A stretch of DNA of 64,000 bases from Citrobacter portucalensis (GCF_002042885.1 NZ_MVFY01000012.1:82098-146097); one strand, 5' to 3'; counted from the stretch's first letter, positions 23,008 through 33,126 are shown. The notes: generated by a model not told the origin, from the sequence alone. Made by a program: numbers and translations.

Positions 23008-23337
23008 ATGCAACGCTCTGCGACATTCCTTCTTTTTAGTTTGCTAATGCTGACCACCGTATCGGCACAGGCGGATATTATCGATGACGCCATTGGTAAT
23101 ATTCAGCAGGCGATTAACGACGCATACAAACCGGACAACGGGCGGGATTATGATGATTCGCGTGACGAAAGCTGGCAGCGCCAGATGAGTGACGACCGGC
23201 GCAGGCAATATGACAATCGCCGCCGCCAGTTTGAAGATCGACGTCGCCAACTGGATGACCGTCAGCGCCAGCTCGATCAAGAACGGCGTCAGTTAGAAGA
23301 CGAAGAACGCAGAATGGAAGAAGATTACGATCGTTAG
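23008..23337 (+). CDS. yjdP: Secreted charged coiled-coil protein YjdP
   Basis: 109 residues, function unknown. A signal peptide (MQRSATFLLFSLLMLTTVSAQA) precedes a very charged helical tail built from DDRRRQYDNRRRQFEDRRRQ-like heptads, suggesting a periplasmic coiled coil. Same length as E. coli YjdP, which also lies beside phnP. A weak hairpin ATCGTTA-GCGG-TAACGAT at 23330-23347 covers the stop and could serve as a terminator. Confidence 0.92.
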   Translation: MQRSATFLLFSLLMLTTVSAQADIIDDAIGNIQQAINDAYKPDNGRDYDDSRDESWQRQMSDDRRRQYDNRRRQFEDRRRQLDDRQRQLDQERRQLEDEERRMEEDYDR

Positions 23338-23428
23338 CGGTAACGATTAAATTTATGGGTATTTTATCTTTCTGGCAGGGATTTACCTGCTCGCCCAACG
23401 GCTCACCATTTTATGTTAATGAATGCAC

Positions 23429-23457
23429 TTGAGCACGGTGCATGTATGCACTACAAT
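23429..23457 (+). promoter_or_regulatory. Promoter and operator of the higBA-type module
   Basis: TTGAGC (23429-23434), 17-base spacer, TACAAT (23452-23457). The perfect palindrome GTGCAT-GT-ATGCAC at 23438-23451 lies between the two boxes. This is the layout expected for autorepression by the HigA-type antitoxin. Confidence 0.6.
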
Positions 23458-23492
23458 CTCTCTATGCTTATGGAAAAGGTGCTGGCAATGGA

Positions 23493-23795
23493 ATGTCTAA
23501 ATCATTAAATATCAGAAATTTTCGGGATACATGGCTTGAAGATTTTTTTGAACGGGCGACATAGCACAGAAAAATACCTGCGGATATTCACACTGCATTA
23601 GCCAGAAAGCTGGATATCATTAATGCGGCTGTTTCGCATCGGGATTTGCGCTCGCCACCCGGTAACAGATATGAAGAGTTAACCGGAAAATTACAGGAAT
23701 ATTCTTCAATCAGAGTAAACAAGCAGTACCGATTAATATTTAAATGGATTAATGGTAAGGCCGAAGATGTGTACTTAGATCCACACATCTATTAG
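23493..23795 (+). pseudogene. HigB-type toxin gene broken by an amber codon
   Basis: The frame encodes a HigB/RelE-family mRNA interferase-like protein of 100 residues: NFRDTWLEDFFERAT, then ARKLDIINAAVSHRDL, then SIRVNKQYRLIFKWINGKAEDVYLD. Codon 24 is TAG (23562-23564), between ERAT and HRKIPADI; everything else is open and ends at 23795. A single serine codon TCG to TAG change would explain it. No start codon with a good ribosome site restores a functional toxin. Nineteen bases separate it from the intact antitoxin gene. Confidence 0.85.
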
Positions 23796-23814
23796 AAAAA
23801 CGTAAGGTAACGAT

Positions 23815-24156
23815 ATGAAACAGGCATCCAGAAAACCAACGACTGTGGGTGATATCCTGCAATATGAATACCTGGAACCGCTTGATCTGAAAATCAACGA
23901 TCTGGCTGAAATTCTGCATGTTCACCGCAATACAGTGAGCGCACTGGTCAACAATAATCGCAAATTAACAACGGATATGGCGTTTCGTTTGGCAAAAGCG
24001 TTCGATACCTCCGTTGATTTCTGGCGTAACCTACAGGCGGCGGTTGACCTGTGGGAAGTTGAAAATGACATGCGGGCGCAAGAAGAACTGAACCGGATTG
24101 TTTCAGTTAAAGATTTTATTGCGCAGCGAGATGTCGGCGCAAAAAAAGTCGCTTAA
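23815..24156 (+). CDS. HigA-type antitoxin, Xre helix-turn-helix
   Basis: 113 residues. The N-terminal helix-turn-helix LKINDLAEILHVHRNTVSAL and the family sequence LTTDMAFRLAKAFDTSVDFWRNLQAAVDLWE are typical of HigA/VapI antitoxins. It binds its own promoter and would neutralise HigB. Because the upstream toxin frame carries a stop codon, this antitoxin may now act only as a repressor or as protection against related toxins. Confidence 0.9.
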   Translation: MKQASRKPTTVGDILQYEYLEPLDLKINDLAEILHVHRNTVSALVNNNRKLTTDMAFRLAKAFDTSVDFWRNLQAAVDLWEVENDMRAQEELNRIVSVKDFIAQRDVGAKKVA

Positions 24157-24166
24157 TCATCTGTTT

Positions 24167-24200
24167 GTAGGCCGGATAAGATGTTTTCATCGCATCCGGC
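24167..24200. repeat. Single REP unit downstream of higA and phnP
   Basis: GTAGGCCGGATAAGATGTTT...GCATCCGGC between the convergent higA and phnP genes. Confidence 0.85.
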
Positions 24201-24208
24201 AAATTTCC

Positions 24209-24967
24209 TTACTCCAGCACAATCTCCATTCCGTCATATCCTGCCTCAAACCCTACTGGTAGCGGATGTTCCATCATCCACAGATCAAACTGATGGCTGA
24301 TATGCGTCAGGATCACCCGTGGGCAGCGGATAACTTCGTTTAAGGCGATAACGGTATTTAAATCACAATGATTGCGCGGTGGCTCGGCGCGCGGGGCATG
24401 GCTGCAGTCAATGATAATCACCTGAGGCTGGTTATTGTGGAGAAACTTCAACGTCTTGTCGGGAAGTCCGGCGGTATCGGAGAGCCACGCCACGCGGCTA
24501 TGTGCGGTCTCCAGCAGATAACCAAACGTCAGCTTTGAATGGTTGAGCGGTAGCGGCGTTACCTGCAATCCTTGCAGGTCGAACACCACGAACGGTGCCA
24601 CGGTATGGCTAAAATCGAGGATGCCGGGATGCTTAAACAGATCGTCGCAACCCTGTTCATCCGGCGGACCGTACACCGGGATAGTCGCCCCCACACCCCA
24701 GCGCAACGGAAACAGCCCTTGCACATGATCCATATGATAGTGGGTCAGCAAAAACTGCTGGAAGCTGCCCGCCGGCCAGTCGTCCATCAGATGCGGGATC
24801 CCCGCGTCCAGCAGCGTCACCGCATTATTGAACCTGACCACCCCGCTACAAGGGCGTCGACGGTATTGCGCCTGTAAGTGTGCTCGTTGGCAAGCCGCAC
24901 AGTCGCAGCCAAATGTCGGCACCAGCTGCGCGCCGCCCGTTCCCGTCAGCGTAATGGTCAGACTCAT
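24209..24967 (-). CDS. phnP: Phosphoribosyl 1,2-cyclic phosphate phosphodiesterase
   Basis: Opens the cyclic ribose phosphate left by C-P lyase to ribose 1,5-bisphosphate. Metallo-beta-lactamase fold of 252 residues with the metal motif [17 protein letters not shown] and LTHISHQFD. An extra zinc site typical of PhnP is formed by the early cysteines CDCAACQR. Last gene of the phn operon. Confidence 0.96.
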   Translation of the reverse strand: MSLTITLTGTGGAQLVPTFGCDCAACQRAHLQAQYRRRPCSGVVRFNNAVTLLDAGIPHLMDDWPAGSFQQFLLTHYHMDHVQGLFPLRWGVGATIPVYGPPDEQGCDDLFKHPGILDFSHTVAPFVVFDLQGLQVTPLPLNHSKLTFGYLLETAHSRVAWLSDTAGLPDKTLKFLHNNQPQVIIIDCSHAPRAEPPRNHCDLNTVIALNEVIRCPRVILTHISHQFDLWMMEHPLPVGFEAGYDGMEIVLE

Positions 24968-24975
24968 GGCTCCCC

Positions 24976-25410
24976 CTACAACGGTTTAGTGAAGCGAAAA
25001 TGGCTCTGGGTATAGCCTTCGCGCTGATAAAAACGGTGAGCGTTAAGGCGTTGAGTGCTGGTGGAAAGCTCGGTCATCTCTGCACCCGCTTCGCGCGCGG
25101 TGGCTTCGGCCCAGGCCAGTAACTGACTGCCTACCGTTAATCCTCGCGCCTGCGGCATCACCACCAGTTCCTGTATTTCGCCAATCCAGTTAGCGTGGTG
25201 CAGATGAAACTGCAGGTGCAGACCGATCAAGCCGACGACCTGTCCGTCGAGCAGCGCCAGTTGGTAGTGCATATTGGGATCTTGCAGATTTGCGGCGTAT
25301 CCGGCACTAAAGGCCTGCAGGTCGAATTGACCCTGTTTCAACTCACAGATGAGCGCATAAACCGCATCGGTATCGTATAGCGTAGCGCGGCGTAATTCAC
25401 AGACAGACAT
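24976..25410 (-). CDS. phnO: Aminoalkylphosphonate N-acetyltransferase
   Basis: GNAT-family enzyme acetylating aminophosphonates with acetyl-CoA so that C-P lyase can use them and to detoxify them. 144 residues. The CoA-binding motif is [21 protein letters not shown]; here the usual Q/RxxGxG is RGLTVGS. Overlaps phnN by fourteen bases. Confidence 0.95.
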   Translation of the reverse strand: MSVCELRRATLYDTDAVYALICELKQGQFDLQAFSAGYAANLQDPNMHYQLALLDGQVVGLIGLHLQFHLHHANWIGEIQELVVMPQARGLTVGSQLLAWAEATAREAGAEMTELSTSTQRLNAHRFYQREGYTQSHFRFTKPL

Positions 25411-25951
25411 GTTTCTTCTCCTTGCGTCCCATCAGTGTGAGTAGTGTATTGACAGACTGTAGCAAACTTCCATCGTTGTTCAGGACGTGGCAGTCATACG
25501 GGGCGTAGCGGGCTGCGCGCTCAAGACGGGCGGCGATTTCCGTTTCGCTCTCCCGTCCACGAGCCTGCAAGCGCTGGCGTAAAATCGCCGGAGAAACCTG
25601 TAAGCAAATGGGGAGTAAAGATGTACCGTAACGGGCCTGCGCCTGGGGCAGATGCGCCCGTGAGCCGTTGACCACCACATCAAAACCGGCGTGTAGCCAG
25701 AGGTCAATCTCCACGCCAACGCCGTAGTAGAAGCCATTGGCGTGCCAGCTCAGTGCCAGCAGGTTCTGCCCGGCGCGGGTAAAAAATTCTTGTTCGCTCA
25801 GCGCAATATGATTTTCATTCCCGGCGTTGGCGGCGCGGGTGATGTAACGGTGCGCTACCAGCAGTTGCGCCGGTTCCTGCTGGCGGAGTTCGGCCAGCAG
25901 ACTGTCCTTACCGGAGCCGGATGGCCCCATCAGCCAGATCAGTTTACCCAT
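25397..25951 (-). CDS. phnN: Ribose 1,5-bisphosphokinase
   Basis: Phosphorylates ribose 1,5-bisphosphate to PRPP, the exit of the phosphonate pathway into nucleotide metabolism. Guanylate-kinase-like P-loop protein of 184 residues; Walker [12 protein letters not shown] lies at residues 9-19. Two bases separate it from phnM. Confidence 0.95.
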   Translation of the reverse strand: MGKLIWLMGPSGSGKDSLLAELRQQEPAQLLVAHRYITRAANAGNENHIALSEQEFFTRAGQNLLALSWHANGFYYGVGVEIDLWLHAGFDVVVNGSRAHLPQAQARYGTSLLPICLQVSPAILRQRLQARGRESETEIAARLERAARYAPYDCHVLNNDGSLLQSVNTLLTLMGRKEKKHVCL

Positions 25952-25953
25952 AG

Positions 25954-27090
25954 TCAGAATACCCTTTTGCCCTGACGCCAGACGTGGTCGATATGGATGT
26001 TGCCGCCTTTGCGGTGTGCCAGCACCAGATCCGCGCGTTTGCCTTCGGCAACAACGCCACGATCGTCGAGATTTAATGCCCGCGCCGGATTGCGGGTCAC
26101 CAGACGAATGGCCTGTGGCAGCGTAAAGCGGTTGGCGTCGTCGTCCGCTACGCGAAACGCCGCATCGAGCAGGCTGGCGGGGTAATAGTCGGAAGAGAGA
26201 ATATCCAAAAGCCCCAGCTCAGCCAGCTTATGCGCCGCTACGTTGCCGGAGTGAGAACCGCCGCGCACGATGTTGGGCGCCCCCATCAGCACGTTCATAC
26301 CATGCTGGCGCGAGGCTTCAGCCGCTTCGAAGGTAGTGGGGAATTCGGCGATCACGCTGCCAAGCTGGTGCGATTCCAGCACATGATCATGGGTGGCATC
26401 ATCATGGCTCGCCAGCGCAATCTGGCGCTCACGACACATCTGGGCAATCGCCGTGCGATTGGGCTGTGACCAACGCGCCGCCAGCGCTAATTGTTCTTCT
26501 TCATAGCGGGCCATCTGCTCGTCGGTGAGCGAATACTTGCCTTGATAATACTCGCGGTACTTCTCGCGATTGGCGAACTGACGCTGGCCTGGCGAGTGAT
26601 CCATCAGTGACACCAGCGTTACCGGCTCGCGGCCGACCAGCTTTTCAAACAGCGGCAGGGTAGTGTGATGCGGCAGCTCACAGCGCAGGTGCAGGCGATG
26701 CTCGGCGCGATTGACCCCGCGCTTTTGCGTCTCTTCGACCGCATTGATCATCTTCTCCAGATTTTCCAGACGGTCGCCGCCGTCGCGCACATCGCCAATT
26801 GCCACCGCGTCCAGCACGGTGGTAATGCCGCTGGCGACCATTAGCGCGTCGTGGCTGCTCATCGCCGAGTGGGCAGGCCAGTCTACCTTCGGGCGCGGGG
26901 TGAAAAATTTGTCGAGATTATCGGTATGCAGCTCGATAAGCCCTGGTAGCAGCCAGCCGCCTTCGCCGTCCAGCGCCTCAGGTAGGCTGCTCGGACTTTC
27001 TGCAAAGGTGCGAATGACCCCGCCCTCGATTTCCAGCGATCCTTGCACCACTTCATCTTCCAGTACCAGCTTTACATTATTGATAATCAT
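25954..27090 (-). CDS. phnM: Alpha-D-ribose 1-methylphosphonate 5-triphosphate diphosphatase
   Basis: Removes pyrophosphate from the ribosylated phosphonate before C-P cleavage. Amidohydrolase-family TIM barrel of 378 residues with [15 protein letters not shown] (first metal histidine), [21 protein letters not shown] and [11 protein letters not shown]. Its start overlaps phnL by four bases. Confidence 0.96.
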   Translation of the reverse strand: MIINNVKLVLEDEVVQGSLEIEGGVIRTFAESPSSLPEALDGEGGWLLPGLIELHTDNLDKFFTPRPKVDWPAHSAMSSHDALMVASGITTVLDAVAIGDVRDGGDRLENLEKMINAVEETQKRGVNRAEHRLHLRCELPHHTTLPLFEKLVGREPVTLVSLMDHSPGQRQFANREKYREYYQGKYSLTDEQMARYEEEQLALAARWSQPNRTAIAQMCRERQIALASHDDATHDHVLESHQLGSVIAEFPTTFEAAEASRQHGMNVLMGAPNIVRGGSHSGNVAAHKLAELGLLDILSSDYYPASLLDAAFRVADDDANRFTLPQAIRLVTRNPARALNLDDRGVVAEGKRADLVLAHRKGGNIHIDHVWRQGKRVF

Positions 27091-27773
27091 GCTGTTGTTC
27101 CCATCAGATGCAGACGATCCGCTACGCGGTCGCGCACGGTTTGATCGTGAAAAATGCCGACAATTGCTGCGCCGCGGGCTTTCGCCTCTTCAATTAATGC
27201 GACGACGGCGGCGCTGTTTTTGGCGTCCAGCGAGGCGGTAGGCTCATCGAGCAGAAGAATTGGGTAATCGACGATAAACCCGCGAGCGATGTTGACGCGC
27301 TGCTGTTCGCCGCCGGAAAAGGTCGACGGCGCCAGGTGCCACAATCGCTCCGGCACGTTCAGGCGGGTAAGCAGGTTAGCTGCTTTGGCTGCACACTCCT
27401 CACGGGAGACCCCCAGATCCAGCAGCGGTTGCATCACCACGTCCAGCGCGGAAATCCTCGGGATCACGCGCAGGAACTGGCTCACCCAGCCGATGGTTGA
27501 ACGGCGAACCTCCAGTACTTTGCGCGCCGGGGCCTGCACCAGATCGACCCATTCATCGCTGTGGCGGATGTGGATGTGTCCTTCATCCGGCAGGTAGTTG
27601 GCGTACAGCGAACGCAGCAATGTGGATTTGCCGCTGCCCGAGTGACCGTGCAGCACCACGCATTCGCCGCTTTTAACGTCCAGAGTGGCGTTTTGCAGCA
27701 CCGGCAGACGCACGCCGTTTTGCTGATGCAGGACAAAGGTTTTACTGACATTTTCAACGCGGATCGCGTTCAT
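27087..27773 (-). CDS. phnL: C-P lyase ABC-type protein PhnL
   Basis: ATP-binding cassette subunit associated with the C-P lyase core rather than with a transporter; known to help form the nucleotide-ribose phosphonate. 228 residues. Walker [17 protein letters not shown], signature [14 protein letters not shown], Walker [14 protein letters not shown] start at ATG 27773 ([13 protein letters not shown]). The open frame continues upstream to 27890, but that stretch is REP sequence and not gene. Confidence 0.95.
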   Translation of the reverse strand: MNAIRVENVSKTFVLHQQNGVRLPVLQNATLDVKSGECVVLHGHSGSGKSTLLRSLYANYLPDEGHIHIRHSDEWVDLVQAPARKVLEVRRSTIGWVSQFLRVIPRISALDVVMQPLLDLGVSREECAAKAANLLTRLNVPERLWHLAPSTFSGGEQQRVNIARGFIVDYPILLLDEPTASLDAKNSAAVVALIEEAKARGAAIVGIFHDQTVRDRVADRLHLMGTTA

Positions 27774-27806
27774 TTTTAGCCTCTTTAGACATTTTTGCGT
27801 TCGATT

Positions 27807-27883
27807 GCCTGATGGCGCTTCGCTTATCAGGCCTACAACCAATGCCACTCCGTAGGCCGGATAAGGCGCAGCCGCCATCCGGC
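27807..27883. repeat. REP pair between phnK and phnL
   Basis: GCCTGATGGCGCTTCGCTTA...CAGGCCTAC plus opposed GTAGGCCGGATAAGGCGCAG...CCGGC, inside the phn operon. It separates phnK and phnL by 121 bases where the rest of the operon is tightly coupled. Confidence 0.92.
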
Positions 27884-27894
27884 ACAACAAAAAA

Positions 27895-28653
27895 TCAGTT
27901 CTGCAACACCGACGACACCAGCAACTGGGTATACGGATGATGCGGGTCGTCGAGCACGCGGTCGGTTAACCCACTTTCCACCACCTGACCTTGCTTCATC
28001 ACCAGTAAACGGTCGGCCAGCAGGCGCGCGACGCCCAAATCGTGGGTGACAATCACTACCGCCAGATCCAGTTCCACCACCAGGCCGCGCAGCAGGTCCA
28101 GCAGTTTGGCCTGTACGGAAACGTCCAGCCCGCCGGTAGGTTCGTCCATAAACACCAGTTTGGGATGGGTGACGAGGTTGCGGGCAATCTGCAGGCGCTG
28201 CTGCATGCCGCCGGAAAAGGTGGTGGGTAGATCGTCGATACGCGAGGCAGGGATCTCTACCTCCTCCAGCCAGCGCTGCGCGGTGGCGCGGATGTCGCCG
28301 TAGTGACGTGCGCCGGTGGCCATCAGACGTTCGCCGATATTGCCGCCTGCGGAGACCTGACGGCGCAAGCCATCCAGCGGATGCTGATGCACCACGCCCC
28401 ATTCGGTGCGCAGCAGACGGCGACGGTCGGCCTCGTTCATGCCGTACAGCGAACGGTTCTGATACAAAATCTCACCGCTCTGCGGCGTCAGCCGTGAAGA
28501 GATCGATTTCAGCAGCGTGGTTTTGCCGGAACCGGACTCGCCGACGATGCCCAGCACTTCGCCTGGCCACAGGTCAAAAGAGACATCGCTGAAGCCCTTG
28601 CCCGGCGCGTAGAGATGGGTCAGGTTGTTGACTGAAAGCAGCGGTTGCGTCAT
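27895..28653 (-). CDS. phnK: C-P lyase ABC-type protein PhnK
   Basis: Binds the PhnGHIJ core as an ABC protein with ATPase activity. 252 residues; Walker [14 protein letters not shown], signature [14 protein letters not shown], Walker [13 protein letters not shown]. Resembles the oligopeptide transporter ATPases. Start overlaps phnJ by four bases. Confidence 0.96.
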   Translation of the reverse strand: MTQPLLSVNNLTHLYAPGKGFSDVSFDLWPGEVLGIVGESGSGKTTLLKSISSRLTPQSGEILYQNRSLYGMNEADRRRLLRTEWGVVHQHPLDGLRRQVSAGGNIGERLMATGARHYGDIRATAQRWLEEVEIPASRIDDLPTTFSGGMQQRLQIARNLVTHPKLVFMDEPTGGLDVSVQAKLLDLLRGLVVELDLAVVIVTHDLGVARLLADRLLVMKQGQVVESGLTDRVLDDPHHPYTQLLVSSVLQN

Positions 28654-29498
28654 TTGCTGAGGGCCTCGCTCTGTTGGCGGCAGTAGTCGGTGTCGGAGCA
28701 GACAAACATGCGTTTGCCGGTGTCATCGAGCACCACTTCATCGAGATAGCTGTGGGTTGAGCCGCAGATGGCGCAAGGCTCATCCCAGCTCTGCACGGTA
28801 AACGGGTGATCGTCGAAATCGAGGCTTTCCACGCGGGTGTAAGGTGGAACGGCATAGATACGCTTTTCGCGGCCAGCGCCAAACAGTTGCAGGGCTGGCA
28901 TCATGTCCATCTTTGGATTGTCGAATTTCGGGATGGGCGACGGGTCCATGACGTAGCGGTCATTGACCTTCACCGGATAGGCGTAAGTGGTGGCGATATG
29001 GCCGAAGCGGGCGATATCTTCATACAGTTTCACCTGCATGATGCCGTACTCTTCCAGCGCGTGCATGGTGCGAGTTTCCGTTTCACGCGGTTCGATAAAG
29101 CGCAGCGGCTCAGGGATCGGTACCTGGAAGATGATTATCTGATCTTCCACCAGCGGCGTTTCCGGGATGCGGTGGCGGGTCTGGATCAGCGTCGCATCTT
29201 CCGTACGCTCAGTGGTATTCACCCCGGTCACACGCTTGAAGAAATTACGAATCGACACGGCGTTGGTGGTGTCATCCGCGCCCTGGTCAATCACCTTCAA
29301 TACGTCCGGCTCGCCAATCACGCTGGCGGTAAGCTGAATACCGCCGGTTCCCCAGCCGTAGGGCATCGGCATTTCACGTCCGCCAAACGGGACCTGGTAA
29401 CCCGGGATTGCCACCGCTTTCAGAATTGCGCGGCGGATCATGCGTTTGGTCTGCTCATCAAGATAGGCAAAGTTGTAGCCGGAGAGGTTAGTGGTCAC
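28650..29498 (-). CDS. phnJ: C-P lyase catalytic radical SAM subunit
   Basis: Cleaves the carbon-phosphorus bond by a radical S-adenosylmethionine mechanism, yielding methane and cyclic ribose phosphate from methylphosphonate. 282 residues. The unusual cluster motif CAICGSTHS...MFVCSDTDYC near the C-terminus (C-x2-C-x21-C-x5-C) is present. The frame is open further upstream, but homology starts at NLSGYNFAYLDEQTKRM; GTG 29498, overlapping the end of phnI by eleven bases, is the fitting start. Confidence 0.95.
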   Translation of the reverse strand: MTTNLSGYNFAYLDEQTKRMIRRAILKAVAIPGYQVPFGGREMPMPYGWGTGGIQLTASVIGEPDVLKVIDQGADDTTNAVSIRNFFKRVTGVNTTERTEDATLIQTRHRIPETPLVEDQIIIFQVPIPEPLRFIEPRETETRTMHALEEYGIMQVKLYEDIARFGHIATTYAYPVKVNDRYVMDPSPIPKFDNPKMDMMPALQLFGAGREKRIYAVPPYTRVESLDFDDHPFTVQSWDEPCAICGSTHSYLDEVVLDDTGKRMFVCSDTDYCRQQSEALSK

Positions 29499-30555
29499 GG
29501 GTGGCCTCCTGTTGCAGGCGTTTGAGCAGTTCCAGTTCGGCCTGGAAATCGACGTAATGGGGAAGTTTGAGGTGCGAAACAAAACCCGCCGCCTCGACGT
29601 TATCCGCATGCGCCAGCACGAACTCTTCGTCCTGCGCCGGTCCTGTGACCGTTTCATCGTATTCGGCTGCCTGTAGGGCGCGGTCCACCAGCGCCATCGC
29701 CATCGCTTTACGTTCGCTCATACCGAACACCAGCCCGTAGCCGCGGGTAAAATGGGGAGATTCGTTTTCTGGTGCGACAAACCCGTTCACCATTTCGCAT
29801 TCGGTCATCAGCAGTTCGCCGACGTTCACCGCAAATCCCAGCTCTTCCGGTACGGTTTCCAGTGCCACATAGCCGCTGCGGATTTCGGCGGCAAACGGGT
29901 GGTTGCGCCCGTAGCCGCGCTGGGTGGAGTAGGCCAGCGCCAGCAGATAGCCTTCGTCGCCGCGCATCAGCTGTTGCAGGCGTGAAGCACGTGAACAGGG
30001 ATAAACCGGCGGTGTGCGGGTGATGTCGTCGGGTGTCGCGCCATCATCCTCTTCACGCTTTGCCAGCCCCTGGTTGGCCAGCAGGGAAAAGACGTGCGGG
30101 GAGGCATCCTGCACGCCGTCTGCGCTGCGCAGAGGCGGCGTTTCGCCATTGGCCAGCAGGGTAAAATCCAGCAGGCGATGGGTGTAGTCATAGGTTGGAC
30201 CCAACAGTTGCCCGCCGGGAATATCTTTGTAGACCGCCGAGATTCGGCGCTCAAGGCGCATTTCTGCGCTGTTAACCGGTTCACTGACCGCCACTTTTGC
30301 CAGCGTAGTGCGGTAGGCGCGGAGCAAAAAGATGGCTTCGACGTTATCGCCGCTGGCCTGCTTCAGCGCCAGTGCCGCCAGTTCACGGTCGGCAATACCG
30401 CCTTCGGTCATCACCCGGTCAACGGCCAGGTTCATCTGCTGTTCGATTTGCGCCACGCTCAGTTCAGCAATGGTTTCATCGCCCCGGCGTCGGTTTTCCT
30501 GCAGGGCGTGGGCGTTGGCTATCGCCTTTTCGCCCCCTTTGACGGCGACGTACAT
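29488..30555 (-). CDS. phnI: C-P lyase core subunit PhnI
   Basis: Nucleosidase and ribosyl-phosphonate-forming subunit of the core complex. 355 residues beginning [12 protein letters not shown], as in E. coli. Conserved stretches DIPGGQLLGPTYDYTHRLLDF and AEIRSGYVALETVPEELGFAVNVGE. ATG 30555 is chosen over a GTG two codons upstream because it forms a TGATG coupling with phnH. Confidence 0.96.
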   Translation of the reverse strand: MYVAVKGGEKAIANAHALQENRRRGDETIAELSVAQIEQQMNLAVDRVMTEGGIADRELAALALKQASGDNVEAIFLLRAYRTTLAKVAVSEPVNSAEMRLERRISAVYKDIPGGQLLGPTYDYTHRLLDFTLLANGETPPLRSADGVQDASPHVFSLLANQGLAKREEDDGATPDDITRTPPVYPCSRASRLQQLMRGDEGYLLALAYSTQRGYGRNHPFAAEIRSGYVALETVPEELGFAVNVGELLMTECEMVNGFVAPENESPHFTRGYGLVFGMSERKAMAMALVDRALQAAEYDETVTGPAQDEEFVLAHADNVEAAGFVSHLKLPHYVDFQAELELLKRLQQEATRDH

Positions 30556-31151
30556 CAGCACACCTCCACATGGGTGGTTCGCGGAATAGCCAGCAGGCGT
30601 TCGCCGCAGGTGAGGATCAGATCGACCCCCAGTGGGAACGGGTGCGGGCGTTCGGTGAGTTCATGAATCAGGCATTCCGGCAGCTGTGGCGCGATCATGC
30701 GCTCTTCGGCGATGCCCGCGCCGGTCAGACGCAGCATGCGTCCGCCGCTTAAGCCAGAGACCTGCACAATCAGCGTGGCGCTGGTCTCTGGCGCGACGGC
30801 TGAACCGGCGGAGAGGGCGTTAAGCTGTTCGCTGCTGATGCGCTCGTCGGCGACGGCAAAGGCCGCCAGCTGCGGCTGATCCACCAGCGGCGCGTTTGTA
30901 TGAAAACGCAGGTTCTGGCGGGCAATATCGTTATCCATCGACGGCGCCAGCCAGACCGGCGTGTCGCCATCGACCAGGGTCAGCAGCACGCTGGTGGTCG
31001 CCAGACCCAGCGGCTGCCAGCCGTGTTTCAGTTGATGCAGGGCGACGATTACGCCCGGTTCGCTCATGGCTTTCAGCAGGCGACGAAAGCTCTGCTGAGC
31101 ATCCTGAACGGGTAAATTAAAAGCGGTCAGAAGTGCTGTAGATCGTGTCAT
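30555..31151 (-). CDS. phnH: C-P lyase core subunit PhnH
   Basis: Structural subunit of the (PhnGHIJ)2 core. 198 residues, with [17 protein letters not shown] and [20 protein letters not shown] conserved. Overlaps phnG by four bases at its start. Confidence 0.95.
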   Translation of the reverse strand: MTRSTALLTAFNLPVQDAQQSFRRLLKAMSEPGVIVALHQLKHGWQPLGLATTSVLLTLVDGDTPVWLAPSMDNDIARQNLRFHTNAPLVDQPQLAAFAVADERISSEQLNALSAGSAVAPETSATLIVQVSGLSGGRMLRLTGAGIAEERMIAPQLPECLIHELTERPHPFPLGVDLILTCGERLLAIPRTTHVEVC

Positions 31152-31600
31152 GCGTTATCTCCGCGTACCAGCGTGAAGAAGTCGACCCGGCTGGCGTTGA
31201 CTTCGGCACGGCGTGCGTTAATCAGCGCATCGCGTTCCGCTTCCAGCGGGGCAATTAAGGTTTCCATTAGGTTCTGGAAATGCGTTTGTTCCTGCAGCAG
31301 TGCGTCAATCACCGCGCACTGCTCGGCATGTTGTTTATTGCGTCCCAGCAGGTAGCTGTAACCCAGCGTGCCGCTCTTCAGACTTACCACTGCGCGAGTT
31401 AGCGTGGTGTCACCGGCAAAGAAGCGGTTGCCGGTACCGCCCATACGGGCCTGGATCTGCATCAGTCCGCTTTCCGGGGCGCGGATAAGTTCATAGTCCG
31501 GCGTCAGTTTGAGCGCGGTGATGCGGGCGTTCAGGGCATCGGCATTGCTGTAAGCCAGCGCGCGCATCCAGCGCTGGCGGGTGGCGGTATCGAAATGCAT
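31148..31600 (-). CDS. phnG: C-P lyase core subunit PhnG
   Basis: Small core subunit, 150 residues, starting [20 protein letters not shown]. The motif [19 protein letters not shown] is conserved. Together with PhnH, I and J it attaches phosphonate to the ribose of a nucleotide. Directly abuts phnF. Confidence 0.95.
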   Translation of the reverse strand: MHFDTATRQRWMRALAYSNADALNARITALKLTPDYELIRAPESGLMQIQARMGGTGNRFFAGDTTLTRAVVSLKSGTLGYSYLLGRNKQHAEQCAVIDALLQEQTHFQNLMETLIAPLEAERDALINARRAEVNASRVDFFTLVRGDNA

Positions 31601-32326
31601 TCAGTGCTCCATAGTGAATTCGATCATGTCGGCGCGGGTCAGGCTGACGGAGTATTCCGCCGCGTGTTCTTCGCCTTCACGGTGGTTCAGGGTGCGCACG
31701 CACAGCAGCGGCGCCATATTGGGGATTTCCAGCACCTTGCTCTCTTTGGCCTGCGCACGGCGGGCGCTGATGCGCGTTTGCGTGCGTAGCAGCGTCAGAC
31801 CGGACTGTTCGCGCAGGTAGTCATGCAGCGAACCGCTGTTGAAGCCTTGCATCAGCGGCCACAGCGAGAGGTCGGAAAAATAGTGGTCGATCTGGCACAG
31901 TGCGATGCCGTTAACCCGGCGCAGGGTGCGCAGGTGAATCACGTTATCGCCCTCGTTTATGCTGAGCGCATCGGCAATGTGGCTGGAGGCCGGACGCAGC
32001 ACCGCCAGCAGTTTTTCGCTGGTGGGATGGCTGCCCTGGTCCAGCAGATTCTGACTAAAGCGCGCCTGGGCATTAAGCGGGTAATCGAACGGGCGCATCA
32101 GCACCAGCACGCCGACGCCCTGGCGACGCTGAACCCAACCGCGTTCAACCAACTGGTCAATGGCGCGGCGCAGGGTGTGGCGGTTTACCTCGTAGCGCGC
32201 GGCAAGCTGATGCTCGGCGGGCAGATAGTCACCGCAGCGATAATGTTGACGTAGCTCCTGCTCAAGTCTCGCGGCAATTTCCTGATAACGCGTTGGATAA
32301 CTGGTCGGATGTGTAGACAAGTGCAT
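31601..32326 (-). CDS. phnF: GntR/HutC-family regulator PhnF
   Basis: Putative ligand-responsive transcription factor within the phn operon. 241 residues. N-terminal winged helix GDYLPAEHQLAARYEVNRHTLRRAIDQLVERG and a UTRA effector domain (residues 90-235). ATG 32326 gives MHLSTHPTSYPTRYQ as in E. coli; a TTG nine bases upstream is less likely. Not essential for phosphonate use in E. coli, so its role here is open. Confidence 0.94.
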   Translation of the reverse strand: MHLSTHPTSYPTRYQEIAARLEQELRQHYRCGDYLPAEHQLAARYEVNRHTLRRAIDQLVERGWVQRRQGVGVLVLMRPFDYPLNAQARFSQNLLDQGSHPTSEKLLAVLRPASSHIADALSINEGDNVIHLRTLRRVNGIALCQIDHYFSDLSLWPLMQGFNSGSLHDYLREQSGLTLLRTQTRISARRAQAKESKVLEIPNMAPLLCVRTLNHREGEEHAAEYSVSLTRADMIEFTMEH

Positions 32327-32346
32327 AGCAATCAATGCCTCGCTAA

Positions 32347-33126
32347 TCAGATAAAGTGCTTACGCAAACGCTGGGAAAGGAAATCCAACAGGCTGACGGT
32401 GACGATGATTAACACCATCAGGGCGCAGGTTTGCTGGAACTGAAAGCCGCGAATCGCTTCCCATAAGGTCACGCCAATACCGCCTGCACCCACCATTCCG
32501 ACCACCGTGGCCGAGCGAACGTTGGATTCAAAGCGATACAGCGAGTAGGAGATAAGCAGCGGCATGACCTGTGGCAGAACGCCGTACAGAATCTCTTCAA
32601 TTTTGTTGGCACCGGTGGCGCGAATGCCTTCTACCGGACCTGGCTCAATAGCTTCTACCGCTTCAGAAAGCAGTTTGGAGAGCACCCCGGTAGTGTGGAT
32701 AAACAGCGCCATCACCCCGGCGAATGGGCCTAACCCGACGGCGACCACGAACAGCATGGCGAAGACCATTTCATTGATGGCGCGGCAGGCGTCCATCAGG
32801 CGACGCATCGGCTGGTAAATCCACCACGGCACGAGGTTATCGGCGCACATCAGGCCGAAGGGAATCGACAGCACAACGGCGAGGGCAGTCCCCCAGACGG
32901 CAATTTGCAGGGTGACGGCCATTTCACCGAGATAGTCCTGCCACTGGCTGAAGTCCGGCGGGAAGAAGTCGGCGGCGAAGGTCGCCATATTGCCGGAATC
33001 CTGGATCAGCGTGAGCGGGGCCATTTCGGCACCTTTCCACGAGACCACCAGCACGGCGAGAAGAATGGCCCAGCTCAGCAGCGAGAACCAGCTACGTTTG
33101 GGCGGGGCGACGGTGATGGTTTGCAT
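32347..33126 (-). CDS. phnE: Phosphonate ABC transporter permease, intact
   Basis: Inner-membrane channel for phosphonates, 259 residues with the ABC permease EAA-type loop [33 protein letters not shown]. coli K-12 carries an 8-bp duplication that silences this gene; the frame here is continuous, so the import system should be functional. ATG 33126 ([14 protein letters not shown]) is chosen; the upstream extension is REP sequence. Confidence 0.95.
   Translation of the reverse strand: MQTITVAPPKRSWFSLLSWAILLAVLVVSWKGAEMAPLTLIQDSGNMATFAADFFPPDFSQWQDYLGEMAVTLQIAVWGTALAVVLSIPFGLMCADNLVPWWIYQPMRRLMDACRAINEMVFAMLFVVAVGLGPFAGVMALFIHTTGVLSKLLSEAVEAIEPGPVEGIRATGANKIEEILYGVLPQVMPLLISYSLYRFESNVRSATVVGMVGAGGIGVTLWEAIRGFQFQQTCALMVLIIVTVSLLDFLSQRLRKHFI

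Noticed and set aside
27774..27890. N-terminal extension of phnL
   Set aside because: The extra codons are REP sequence read through by chance; homology begins at [13 protein letters not shown].
29499..29657. 52-residue N-terminal extension of phnJ
   Set aside because: It is the phnI sequence in another frame; PhnJ homology starts at NLSGYNFAY.
32347..33126. Cryptic phnE as in E. coli K-12
   Set aside because: The frame is continuous and full length here; no duplication is seen.
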